From positions 1 through 35,916 of the forward strand of contig JAFYPU010000023.1 in assembly GCA_017547385.1 (NCBI GenBank): a stretch of 35,916 nt of DNA. Direction: 5' to 3'. The notes under the pieces are model-generated. The model was not told the origin of the DNA. It did no database searches and saw only the letters and a program-made list of their open reading frames with translations. Positions 1 to 7,055 of this stretch are shown piece after piece. The stretch is from Bacteroidaceae bacterium. Lineage in GTDB: Bacteria; Bacteroidota; Bacteroidia; Bacteroidales; Bacteroidaceae. How positions within the stretch are numbered: position 1 is the stretch's first letter; the number at the start of each line of letters is the position of its first letter. The translations under genes and the position numbers were made by a program.

Positions 1-119
1 AGGGAAAGAATAAAATGTCCGTTCTGAACGCTATCAGAGCCAAAATTGTTCACGCTATGTTTGCGGTTGTAAGAAATAACACCATGTTCGATAAAAATTA
101 TAACATTTCTCTTGCATAA
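1..119 (+). pseudogene. C-terminal end of a probable transposase (cut by window edge)
   Basis: An open frame runs from the window edge to a TAA at 117-119 and gives about 38 residues, including KMSVLNAIRAKIVHAMFAV and ending in KNYNISLA. The pattern of a basic helix followed by a short Lys-Asn-Tyr tail resembles the C-terminus of Bacteroidetes IS110-type transposases as I remember them; the exact family is not certain. The start lies outside the window, so it cannot be told whether the element is intact. The 580 bases that follow hold only repeats, which fits the edge of a mobile-element-rich gap. Confidence 0.4.
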
Positions 120-175
120 ACCATAAGAATAGGGGAGCAGTGCCATCCGGATGGCCCGTTGGCTGAGGGAAACGG

Positions 176-308
176 AATAAGTTTGCAGGTAACTAAACGC
201 AGCGGGCGAACTGATCGCAGATATATATAAGTCTGCAAACACAGCGTACGAACAAACCGAATGGGAATATAAGCAAGCTAACGCCGCGGGCGAACAAGCC
301 GGATGGAG
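176..308. repeat. Degenerate 42-50-base tandem repeat, about three units
   Basis: Three units each begin with ATAAG (177, 227, 269) and carry a variant of GCGGGCGAAC followed by a CCG-rich tail. They are clearly related but decayed. No reading frame of note runs through them. Confidence 0.45.
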
Positions 309-433
309 CTGTCCCCCTAAGGTAGGGGGACGAGCGAAGCGGAGGGGGTATGAGACAAAAGCTAAACAACATGTAAAGCTGCGGAAGTTCATACCCCTCA
401 CCGCTACGCGGAGCTCCCCTGCCTCAGGGGAGC
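308..433. repeat. Long imperfect inverted repeat (REP/MITE-like)
   Basis: The arm at 308-356 (GTCCCCCTAAGG, then AGCGGAGGGGGTATGA) is matched in reverse complement by the arm at 387-433 (TCATACCCCTCACCGCT, then CTCCCCTGCCTCAGGGG). About 30 bases separate them. Each arm also holds its own small C-run/G-run hairpin. A folded transcript or cruciform would have a stem of nearly 50 bases. It is non-coding and looks like a small dispersed element. Confidence 0.6.
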
Positions 434-474
434 AGCGCCGTCCGGATGGCCCGCAGGCTGAAATGTTGGCTTTT

Positions 475-671
475 CGCTCGCCTTGCACACTTTTGCTGCG
501 CCAAAGTAGGCGGCGGCTCGGCAAGAAAAACAAAAAACTCTGCATTTTGTTTTGTCCTGCGCTCGCCTTGCACACTTTTGCTGCGCCAAAGTAGGCGGCG
601 GCTCGGCAAGAAAAACAAAAAACTCTGCATTTTGTTTTGTCCTGCGCTCGCCTTGCACTACTTTTGCAAAG
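475..671. repeat. 85-base tandem repeat, two full units and a third partial one
   Basis: Units start with CGCTCGCCTTGCAC at 475, 560 and 645, so the period is exactly 85. The first two units are essentially identical. The third breaks off where the functional-looking promoter of the next gene begins (TACTTTTGC in place of ACACTTTTGC). Predicted peptides from this region are themselves repetitive and have no family resemblance, so I treat it as non-coding. Confidence 0.85.
636..666 (+). promoter_or_regulatory. Bacteroidetes-type promoter of the thiE-like/prs unit
   Basis: TTTG at 636-639, a 19-base spacer and TACTTTTG at 659-666 match the Bacteroidetes consensus exactly (TTTG, N19, TAnnTTTG). 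Transcription would begin near 673, about 25 bases before the ATG at 698. Confidence 0.8.
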
Positions 672-697
672 AAATCTTAACATAGCAGTTCAGACGC

Positions 698-1306
698 ATG
701 AAACTCATCTTAATGACCACTCCCTATTTCTTCGTGGAAGAGCACCAAATCCTGACGGCGCTTTTTGACGAAGGGTTGGAACTCTTGCATCTGCGTAAAC
801 CGAACACCGAACCGGTGTATTCGGAACGCCTGCTCTCTCTCATTCCCGAAAACTATCGTCGACGCATCATCGTGCATGACCATTTCTACCTGAAGAACGA
901 ATATAAGTTGAAAGGCATACACCTGAATAGTCGCAACCCGGAATTGCCCAACAATTACAAAGGACACATATCATGCAGTTGCCACACAGCAGAAGAGGTG
1001 ATGGCACGCAAAAAGATGTGCGATTATGTTATCTTCTCGCCCATCAACAATGATGCTTCCCCCAACGGATACACCACCCCCTTCACCCCTGCCATGCTGA
1101 AGAGCCTGGCCGGTCGCAAAGTGATTGACCGCAAGGTGATGGCACTGGGAGGCATCGACCTTGACAACATCCGCGCCGTTGAGGAAGCCGGGTTTGGAGG
1201 TGCCATTCTGCTCGGCGCCATCTGGAACCGCTTCAACATTCACACCACTCAGGACTTCAAGGAACTCATCAACCACTTCCGAAAGATAAAGAAGTCCATC
1301 GGATAA
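698..1306 (+). CDS. Thiamine-phosphate synthase family protein (ThiE/TenI-like)
   Basis: This 202-residue protein has the ThiE/TenI TIM-barrel pattern. A HLRKP strand comes near residue 32 and a KGIHL segment near 72, where ThiE has DGVHLGQ. SCSCHTAEEV lies near 90, DYVIFSPI near 108, then ALGGID and the C-terminal glycine-rich phosphate-binding turn (GFGGAILLGAIW). ThiE joins HMP-pyrophosphate and thiazole phosphate to make thiamine phosphate; TenI-type relatives act on the thiazole half or have lost the synthase reaction. The HLNSRNPE stretch departs from the usual HLGQxD, so a TenI-like or altered role is possible. No other thiamine genes are nearby; prs follows after 35 bases and is probably cotranscribed. 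Confidence 0.75.
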   Translation: MKLILMTTPYFFVEEHQILTALFDEGLELLHLRKPNTEPVYSERLLSLIPENYRRRIIVHDHFYLKNEYKLKGIHLNSRNPELPNNYKGHISCSCHTAEEVMARKKMCDYVIFSPINNDASPNGYTTPFTPAMLKSLAGRKVIDRKVMALGGIDLDNIRAVEEAGFGGAILLGAIWNRFNIHTTQDFKELINHFRKIKKSIG

Positions 1307-1341
1307 GTAAATTCATAAAACCCCAATAAAGCATTCAAGAA

Positions 1342-2277
1342 ATGAGCAACAATTCTTTCATGGTGTTCTCCGGCACTAACAGCCGCTATCTTGCAGAGAA
1401 GATCTGCGCCGAGTTGAATTGCCCGTTAGGCAATCTCGTTGTTACGAAATTTGCCGATGGCGAATTTGAAGTAAGTTACGAAGAAAGCATCCGCGGTCGC
1501 GACGTGTTCCTCGTACAAAGCACATTCCCCAACTCCGACAATCTGATGGAGCTCCTCCTGATGATCGATGCTGCCAAGCGTGCTTCTGCCCGCAGCATTT
1601 GCGCCGTGGTTCCCTATTTCGGCTGGGCGCGTCAGGACCGCAAGAGCAAGCCGCGTGTGTCAATCGGTGCCAAACTCGTGGCAGACCTGTTGAGCGTGGC
1701 CGGCATCGACCGCCTCATCACCATGGACCTTCACGCCGACCAGGAACAGGGTTTCTTTGATGTTCCCGTCGACCATCTGTATGCTTCCACCATCATGCTG
1801 CCTTACATCAAGAACCTGGGACTTCCCAACCTCTGCATCGCCACTCCCGACGTGGGAGGCTCGAAGCGTGCCTCTTCTTATGCAAAATACCTGGATTGCC
1901 CCATGGTGCTTTGCAACAAGACACGCAAGAAAGCCAACGAGGTGGACAGCATGCAAATCATCGGCGACGTGAAAGGCATGGACGTGATTCTCGTTGATGA
2001 CATTGTTGACACAGCCGGCACCATCTGCAAGGCCGCAGACATCATCATGGAGAACGGAGCCAACAGCGTACGCGCCATTGCCAGCCACTGCATTATGTCC
2101 GGTCCTGCCAACGAGCGTGTTGCAGCTTCTTCACTGAAAGAAATGCTCTTCACCGACAGCATCCCCTACAAAGGCAACTGCGAAAAGGTGAAACAAATCT
2201 CTGTGGCCGGTCTTTTGGCTGAAACCATCCGCCGTGTGATGGACAACGAAAGCATCAGCTCACAATATCTCATTTAA
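1342..2277 (+). CDS. prs: Ribose-phosphate pyrophosphokinase (PRPP synthetase)
   Basis: The enzyme makes PRPP from ribose 5-phosphate and ATP, the activated sugar for purine, pyrimidine, NAD, His and Trp synthesis. The 311 residues match the family length. Visible motifs are the flexible ATP loop YFGWARQDRK (92-101), DLHADQEQGFF (129-139) with the catalytic His131, and the PRPP-binding loop VDDIVDTAGT (218-227). It follows the ThiE-like gene by 35 bases with no promoter of its own that I can see, and a strong hairpin terminator lies just downstream. It feeds the same pyrimidine pathway as carAB further along the window. Confidence 0.96.
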   Translation: MSNNSFMVFSGTNSRYLAEKICAELNCPLGNLVVTKFADGEFEVSYEESIRGRDVFLVQSTFPNSDNLMELLLMIDAAKRASARSICAVVPYFGWARQDRKSKPRVSIGAKLVADLLSVAGIDRLITMDLHADQEQGFFDVPVDHLYASTIMLPYIKNLGLPNLCIATPDVGGSKRASSYAKYLDCPMVLCNKTRKKANEVDSMQIIGDVKGMDVILVDDIVDTAGTICKAADIIMENGANSVRAIASHCIMSGPANERVAASSLKEMLFTDSIPYKGNCEKVKQISVAGLLAETIRRVMDNESISSQYLI

Positions 2278-2310
2278 ATACTTCCGAAGAACTCTTCGAA
2301 GCGAAAACAA

Positions 2311-2347
2311 AAAAGTGCCAGTGTCTGCATGACATTGGCACTTTTAT
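2311..2347. terminator. Bidirectional terminator between prs and the helicase gene
   Basis: AAAAGTGCCAGTGTC pairs with GACATTGGCACTTTT around a five-base loop. A-rich sequence on the left and T-rich sequence on the right give a U-run in either direction, so it can end both converging units. Confidence 0.85.
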
Positions 2348-2387
2348 TATAAAGTCTCTTTTGAGGCTCTCGCAGTTTTGCTTGAAC

Positions 2388-4787
2388 TTACAATACACGG
2401 AAGCGAGCAAATTTCAGAAGCAACTGCTTGGTTCCAGCATTTTCAAACTCCACACATGCTTTTGCACTTTCACCGGAACCTTCCAAACTCAGCACCCGAC
2501 CTCTGCCAAATCGTTCGTGCTCGATGCAACTGCCCACGTTGAGCGTTCCCCCTTTGGAAGGAAGACTCTCCTGATGGGAAACGGAAGATGCTTTGGGCGA
2601 AGTTTCCACTTTGCGCCAAGTCCCGATGGGTTTGTATCCTCCACCGGAAACAAAAGATTTGGTTTCCCGACTTTGTTGTGAAACTTCACGAGCCACCGAC
2701 GGACGAGGCATGTTTCTCTGCACCGGTGATGCCGGCCATTCGGACTTTCGCTCCGGTTCTCTCATGAAATAATCATCACCAAACGAGCGTTGTGAAGTTA
2801 CTCTCGGCCATGACAGAGTGTCTGCATCGCGTTGCAAAAACTTTTCATCAATTTCTCGAATGAAGTTACTCTCATTGGCAAATTCCAACTTGCCATATCT
2901 ATAACGGCTCTTGGCAAACGTGAGATAGCAACGACGCTCGGCACGCGTTACAGCCACATAGAACAAACGACGTTCCTCCTCCATTTCGCGCGGAAAGACG
3001 CGAGCCTGAGCATTGGGGAACAAGTCTTCTTCGAGTCCCGTCACAAACACCGTATCGTATTCCAAACCTTTGGCAGCATGCACGGTCATCAGCGTAACCT
3101 TGGGCGTGCCGTCATCGCGCTCGTCGGCATCGGTGAGCAGAGAGACTTGAGAGAGAAACTCGGTCAAAGGCACTTGTTCGCGCCCCTCTGTTTCGCGCAC
3201 ATCCTCTTCATAGCTCTTGATGCTGTTGAGCAACTCCTGCACATTCTCCTGCCGCGACAGGTTTTCGGGACTATGGTCCACACTGATGTCTGCCCATATC
3301 CCACTGGCCTTCACCATGTGGCGCGCCACTTCATAAGCACTTTCGGTGGCAGCCATCTCCATGCCGGAAACAATCAGCGCCTTGAAGCCATCCAAACGCA
3401 CCAGGGCTGCTTTTCCGAGCGCAACGCCGAAGCGTTCGGGGCTGCAAAGCACTTGCCACGGACTGACGCCCTGCTCTGAGGCGGCCATCGTTATTTTTGA
3501 AAGCGTGGTGTTGCCGATGCCACGTGCCGGGGTGTTGATGACACGCTTGAAAGCCTCTTCGTCATCCGGGTTTCCGAGCAATCGCAAATAAGAAATCACA
3601 TCCTTGATCTCCTTGCGTTGGTAAAAGGAAAGGCCTCCCCAGATGCGATAAGGGATGGAATGATTGCGAAAAGTCTCCTCGAACACACGGCTCTGCGCAT
3701 TGGTGCGATAGAGCAGTGCGATGTCTTCGTAGTCCACTCCCTCACGGCGCACCAGGCGGCGTATTTCGCCTGCCACCTTCTCGGCCTCATCCTTGTCGCT
3801 CTGCGTGGAGAAAACACGGAGCTTCTCCCCCACTTCTTTCTCCGAGTATATGGTTTTTTCAATTTGGTTGGCGTTGCCACGGATAATGCAGTTGGCAGCA
3901 TTCACAATGTTCTGCGTCGAACGATAGTTGCGCTCCAACTTGATGAGCTTCGCCGTGGGATATTGTGCGGTAAACTGCAAGATGTTATCGATGTTGGCGC
4001 CACGAAATCCGTAGATGCTCTGCGCATCGTCGCCCACCACACAGATGGAGGAGTCCGGGCGGGTGAGTTGCCGGATGATGGCATGCTGTGCCGAGTTGGT
4101 GTCTTGATACTCATCCACCAAGATATATTGAAAGCGTTGGCAATAATGTTCACACACCTCCGGCTGCTGACGAAACAGGAGATAGGTGTTGAGCAGCAAA
4201 TCATCGAAGTCCATGGCGTTGGCCTTGTGGCAACGCTTGCGATAGGCTGCATAGATGTCGCGCACCTTGGGGATGTTGTTGATGCTGTCGCGCTTGTAGA
4301 GCGATGCATCTGCTGCATATTGTTCCGGCAGGATGAGCAGATTCTTCGCCTCCGAAATGCGGTTTTGCACCACCGAAGCCTTATAAACCTTGTCGTCGAG
4401 CTGCATCTCTTTCACCAGAGTCTTGATGAGCGAACGGCTATCGGAAGTGTCGTAGATGGTAAAGTCCGGTTTATACCCCAAGTGTTCGCACTCTCGACGC
4501 AGGATGCGCGAAAAGATGGAGTGAAATGTTCCCGACCAAAGATTGCGCGTAGCTTCTACCCCCACAATCTCCGCAATGCGGTGGTTCATCTCACGTGCCG
4601 CCTTGTTGGTAAAAGTCAATGCCAAGACGTTCCACGGCATCACTCCCTGCTGCAGAAGATAGGCTATCTTGTAAGTAAGCACACGCGTTTTGCCCGAACC
4701 GGCACCGGCAATGACCAGCGAAGGACCGCTGACGTGTTGCACCGCTTCGAGCTGAGACGGATTGAGTTGGGAAGAGAAGTCAAACAT
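2388..4787 (-). CDS. pcrA: UvrD/PcrA-type superfamily 1 DNA helicase
   Basis: This 799-residue ATP-dependent 3'-5' helicase acts in nucleotide excision repair and in clearing RecA filaments and stalled forks. Seen in order: QLNPSQLEAV (Q-motif), Walker A AGAGSGKT (27-34), the helicase II box DEYQDTN, GDDAQSIYGFRGA (motif III), ERNYRST (IV), TVHAAKGLEYDTVF (V) and FYVAVTRAE (VI). A C-terminal Tudor-like domain follows (HERFGRGRVLSLEG ... LLLKFARFRVL). The frame stays open 54 codons upstream to 4949, but that stretch translates the repeat array and has no similarity; the family starts near MFDFSSQLNPSQ, so I place the start at 4787. A hairpin-forming CGGCG...CGCCG sits in the leader near 4833. 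No strong promoter is evident. Confidence 0.93.
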   Translation of the reverse strand: MFDFSSQLNPSQLEAVQHVSGPSLVIAGAGSGKTRVLTYKIAYLLQQGVMPWNVLALTFTNKAAREMNHRIAEIVGVEATRNLWSGTFHSIFSRILRRECEHLGYKPDFTIYDTSDSRSLIKTLVKEMQLDDKVYKASVVQNRISEAKNLLILPEQYAADASLYKRDSINNIPKVRDIYAAYRKRCHKANAMDFDDLLLNTYLLFRQQPEVCEHYCQRFQYILVDEYQDTNSAQHAIIRQLTRPDSSICVVGDDAQSIYGFRGANIDNILQFTAQYPTAKLIKLERNYRSTQNIVNAANCIIRGNANQIEKTIYSEKEVGEKLRVFSTQSDKDEAEKVAGEIRRLVRREGVDYEDIALLYRTNAQSRVFEETFRNHSIPYRIWGGLSFYQRKEIKDVISYLRLLGNPDDEEAFKRVINTPARGIGNTTLSKITMAASEQGVSPWQVLCSPERFGVALGKAALVRLDGFKALIVSGMEMAATESAYEVARHMVKASGIWADISVDHSPENLSRQENVQELLNSIKSYEEDVRETEGREQVPLTEFLSQVSLLTDADERDDGTPKVTLMTVHAAKGLEYDTVFVTGLEEDLFPNAQARVFPREMEEERRLFYVAVTRAERRCYLTFAKSRYRYGKLEFANESNFIREIDEKFLQRDADTLSWPRVTSQRSFGDDYFMREPERKSEWPASPVQRNMPRPSVAREVSQQSRETKSFVSGGGYKPIGTWRKVETSPKASSVSHQESLPSKGGTLNVGSCIEHERFGRGRVLSLEGSGESAKACVEFENAGTKQLLLKFARFRVL

Positions 4788-4876
4788 AAATACTAAGGCT
4801 ATACGTTCATTTAGGTAAGAAACGGCGAAGGCTCCGCGCCGTCGGAAAATGTCGAACCGGCTTGCAAAGATTTTCT

Positions 4877-5006
4877 CACGCCTTGACACTCCGGTATCAC
4901 GCCTTGATACTGCAGTGTCAAGCACTTGAGACAAGAGTATCAAGCACAAGATACTGTTGTGTCAAGCGCATGACACTCGCGTATCAAGTGCTTGACACTG
5001 CGGCGT
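4877..5006. repeat. Mini-array A: six abutting 21-22-base palindromic units
   Basis: Units begin at 4877, 4898, 4919, 4941, 4963 and 4985 (lengths 21, 21, 22, 22, 22, 22). Each starts CA(A/C)G and has a core such as AAGCACTTG or AAGTGCTTG, followed by GACACT- or GATACT-like sequence, and ends in GTAT or GTGT. The last unit runs into the 3' end of the CCA-adding enzyme gene and supplies its stop codon and final few codons. It is not CRISPR: units abut with no unique spacers. Confidence 0.85.
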
Positions 5007-6444
5007 CGTGCGCCACAGGTTTCAATCCAAGGCTTTCGGCTTTTTGCAGGATGTATGCGAGCGCGGCTTCTCGCTCATTGGGAATATCGCCATTGAGCAC
5101 AGCATCTTTGAGCGAGGACTTGAGTTGTCCCACAACGGGCGAAGGCGTCAGCCCGAACATCTGCATGATTTCCAAACCATCGACAGGCGGTTGGAAATTG
5201 CGTATGTGGTCTTTCTCCTCGATGTCGTGCAACTTGGTACGCACCAATTTGAAATTCTGAAGGAAGTTACGCTTGCGCACCTCGTTCTTGCTGGTAACAT
5301 CGGCCTCACAGAGCAACATCAAGTCTTCGATGTCATCACCGGCCTCAAAGAGCAAGCGACGCACGGCACTGTCCGTAACAATATCGTCGGCAATGGCAAT
5401 GGGACGCATGTGCAGCCCCACCAATTTCTTCACATATTTCATTCGCTCATCCAGCGGCAGCTTCATTCGGCGAAAGAGAGGCGCAATCATCTTCTCGCCC
5501 AAGAAATTGTGGTTGTGGAAGGTCCATCCCACCGTCGGCTCCCAGCGCTTGCTGCGCGGCTTGCCGATGTCGTGCAACAGGGCAGCCCATCGCAAATAGA
5601 GCTTATCACTTTGCGCCGCCACATTGTCGAGCACTTCAAGCGTGTGATAAAAATTGTTCTTATGGGCACGTCCATTGCGGGTTTCCACGTTGTCGAGCGC
5701 AGCCAGTTCGGGCAAAATCAGCTCCAGCAAGCCGCATCTGTGCAGATGGTCAAAACCAATCGAGGGCATGGGCGAGGCCATGATTTTGTTGAGTTCGTCA
5801 ATCACCCTTTCGGCACTGATGATTTTGATGCGCTCTTTGTTTCGGCAAAGCGCCTCAAACGTTTCGTCGGCAATGTAGAAACGCAACTGTGTGGCAAAAC
5901 GCACGCACCGCATCATGCGAAGCGGATCATCGCTGAAGGTGATGTCAGGATCCAACGGCGTGCGGATGTATCCCTCCTCCAAATCGAGCAAACCATCGAA
6001 GGGGTCGACCAATTCGCCAAAGCGCACCTTGTTCAGACACACCGCCATGGCGTTGATGGTGAAGTCGCGTCTGTTCTGATCGTCCTCCAGCGTTCCGTCC
6101 TCCACAATAGGCTTGCGCGAATTGCGCTGGTAGCTCTCGCGACGTGCTCCCACAAACTCCACTTCCGTATCACGCCATTTCACTTGCGCCGTCCCAAAGT
6201 TGCGAAACACCGACAGATGGCAACGCTTGCGCCCCACATGGTCGGCAAAAGCCTCTGCCATGGCCACACCACTGCCCACCACAACAACATCGATGTCGCC
6301 CGTCGGACGTTGCAGAAACAAGTCGCGCACAAAACCACCGACCACATAGCATTCCATGCCTATGGCGTCGGCCGTCTCGCTCAGCATTCTGAACACCGGT
6401 TTGTCCAGACAGGCCACAATTTCCTCTTGCGTCAATTTTACCAT
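4984..6444 (-). CDS. CCA-adding enzyme / poly(A) polymerase family protein with HD domain
   Basis: This class II tRNA nucleotidyltransferase-like protein has 486 residues and should add or repair the 3' CCA of tRNAs. The head holds VVGGFVRD (34-41) with the metal-binding pair Asp50/Asp52 in GDIDVVVVG. RDFTINAMAV (127-136), DPFDG and DPLRMMRCVRFATQL follow, and the HD phosphohydrolase motif LLHDIGK has His291/Asp292. The start at 6444 (MVKLTQEE) is preferred over 6549: the upstream extension has no similarity and overlaps the promoter zone. Its last residues (AAVSST) are encoded by the edge of mini-array A. The helicase gene follows on the same strand after about 200 bases. Confidence 0.88.
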   Translation of the reverse strand: MVKLTQEEIVACLDKPVFRMLSETADAIGMECYVVGGFVRDLFLQRPTGDIDVVVVGSGVAMAEAFADHVGRKRCHLSVFRNFGTAQVKWRDTEVEFVGARRESYQRNSRKPIVEDGTLEDDQNRRDFTINAMAVCLNKVRFGELVDPFDGLLDLEEGYIRTPLDPDITFSDDPLRMMRCVRFATQLRFYIADETFEALCRNKERIKIISAERVIDELNKIMASPMPSIGFDHLHRCGLLELILPELAALDNVETRNGRAHKNNFYHTLEVLDNVAAQSDKLYLRWAALLHDIGKPRSKRWEPTVGWTFHNHNFLGEKMIAPLFRRMKLPLDERMKYVKKLVGLHMRPIAIADDIVTDSAVRRLLFEAGDDIEDLMLLCEADVTSKNEVRKRNFLQNFKLVRTKLHDIEEKDHIRNFQPPVDGLEIMQMFGLTPSPVVGQLKSSLKDAVLNGDIPNEREAALAYILQKAESLGLKPVAHDAAVSST

Positions 6445-6462
6445 AATAAATCTTTGAAGAGG

Positions 6463-6491
6463 CAAAGTTACGCAATAAATTCGTAATTTTG
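6463..6491. promoter_or_regulatory. Divergent promoter elements between the CCA-adding enzyme and lipoprotein genes
   Basis: On the minus strand TAACTTTG (6470-6463) fits the -7 box for the CCA-adding enzyme gene. On the plus strand TAATTTTG (6484-6491) fits the -7 box for the lipoprotein gene. The boxes are 13 bases apart, so the two polymerases would compete. Neither has a clear TTTG at the -33 position. Confidence 0.5.
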
Positions 6492-6509
6492 ACGCGAAAA
6501 TCAATGACG

Positions 6510-6938
6510 ATGAAGACAAAACATTTACTTCTTTTCCTGCTGTTGGCACTCACTGCCTGCAAAAAGCAAAACGACGAAACCGCACACTTCTCAGAAGCAC
6601 GTGCCGAGATGGAAGCACAAGGCAGCAAAAGCCTCAGCACTGCACGCGCCCTCTTGGCCGAAGGAAATTTCACCGCCGCAAGGGACACACTCCTGCAAAT
6701 GAGAGAGAATTATCCGCTGGCACTCAACGCTCGTGAAGAAGGCATCCTGCTGATGGATTCCATCGAATTGGGAGAATCGCAAATGCTTCTGAGCAATATC
6801 GACAAGCAACTGCACACCACCGGACTGCCGGCCGCAGTGCACGACAGCCTGCAGAACAACTTTGAAGAGTTGCACCAAAAAGTGAAATTCTATCAACGCA
6901 AACTGCGACACGACAAAGAGAACACACGCAAGCACTAA
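6510..6938 (+). CDS. Small lipoprotein of unknown function
   Basis: This 142-residue protein starts MKTKHLLLFLLLALTAC, a signal peptide with a lipobox (LTAC) that predicts lipidation of Cys17. The mature part is charged and helical (EARAEMEAQG, ALLAEGNFTAARDTLLQM), with one TPR-like helix pair and a coiled-coil-like C-terminus (LQNNFEELHQKVKFYQRKL). The ATG at 6510 is chosen because the upstream candidate codons overlap the expected transcription start near 6498. It stands alone between divergent and converging neighbours. I do not recognise a family; an envelope role is inferred only from the lipobox. Confidence 0.75.
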   Translation: MKTKHLLLFLLLALTACKKQNDETAHFSEARAEMEAQGSKSLSTARALLAEGNFTAARDTLLQMRENYPLALNAREEGILLMDSIELGESQMLLSNIDKQLHTTGLPAAVHDSLQNNFEELHQKVKFYQRKLRHDKENTRKH

Positions 6939-6990
6939 GCGACAACCAACAAGCACTCTGACGCTTTCTCTCATAGCAAACAGAAAAAAC

Positions 6991-7032
6991 AAAGAAGCCG
7001 CAAGCAACTTCCAAGCTGCTTGCGGCTTCTTT
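6991..7032. terminator. Strong bidirectional terminator
   Basis: AAAGAAGCCGCAAGCA (6991-7006) and TGCTTGCGGCTTCTTT (7017-7032) form a perfect 16-base stem with a ten-base loop. It serves the lipoprotein gene on the plus strand and gdhA on the minus strand. Confidence 0.93.
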
Positions 7033-7055
7033 GTTATCCTTATTTATTATGTTGC

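Larger units (their letters stand above)
131..461. repeat. 36-base direct repeat, two copies (131-166 and 426-461)
   Basis: The two copies begin AGGGGAGCAG and both contain TCCGGATGGCCCG and end GGCTGA, differing at only a few positions. They flank the inverted repeat at 308-433 and the degenerate repeats at 176-308. They may be a target-site or element-end duplication, or members of a dispersed extragenic family. Confidence 0.6.

Noticed and set aside
404-685. Short frames on both strands in the 85-base repeat
   Set aside because: They translate the repeat itself, have internal duplication and no family likeness; the region reads better as promoter-bearing repeat DNA.
3618-4796. Plus-strand open frame of 392 codons antisense to the helicase
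   Set aside because: It lies wholly within the PcrA gene, whose helicase motifs are unmistakable; the antisense protein resembles nothing.
4877-5006. CRISPR array
   Set aside because: Units abut without unique spacers of constant length, units vary freely, and no cas genes are near. The same holds for the other mini-arrays.
5008-6486. Plus-strand open frame of 492 codons antisense to the CCA-adding enzyme
   Set aside because: The minus strand carries clear family motifs; the plus-strand translation has no domain, start context or promoter and is a codon-bias shadow.
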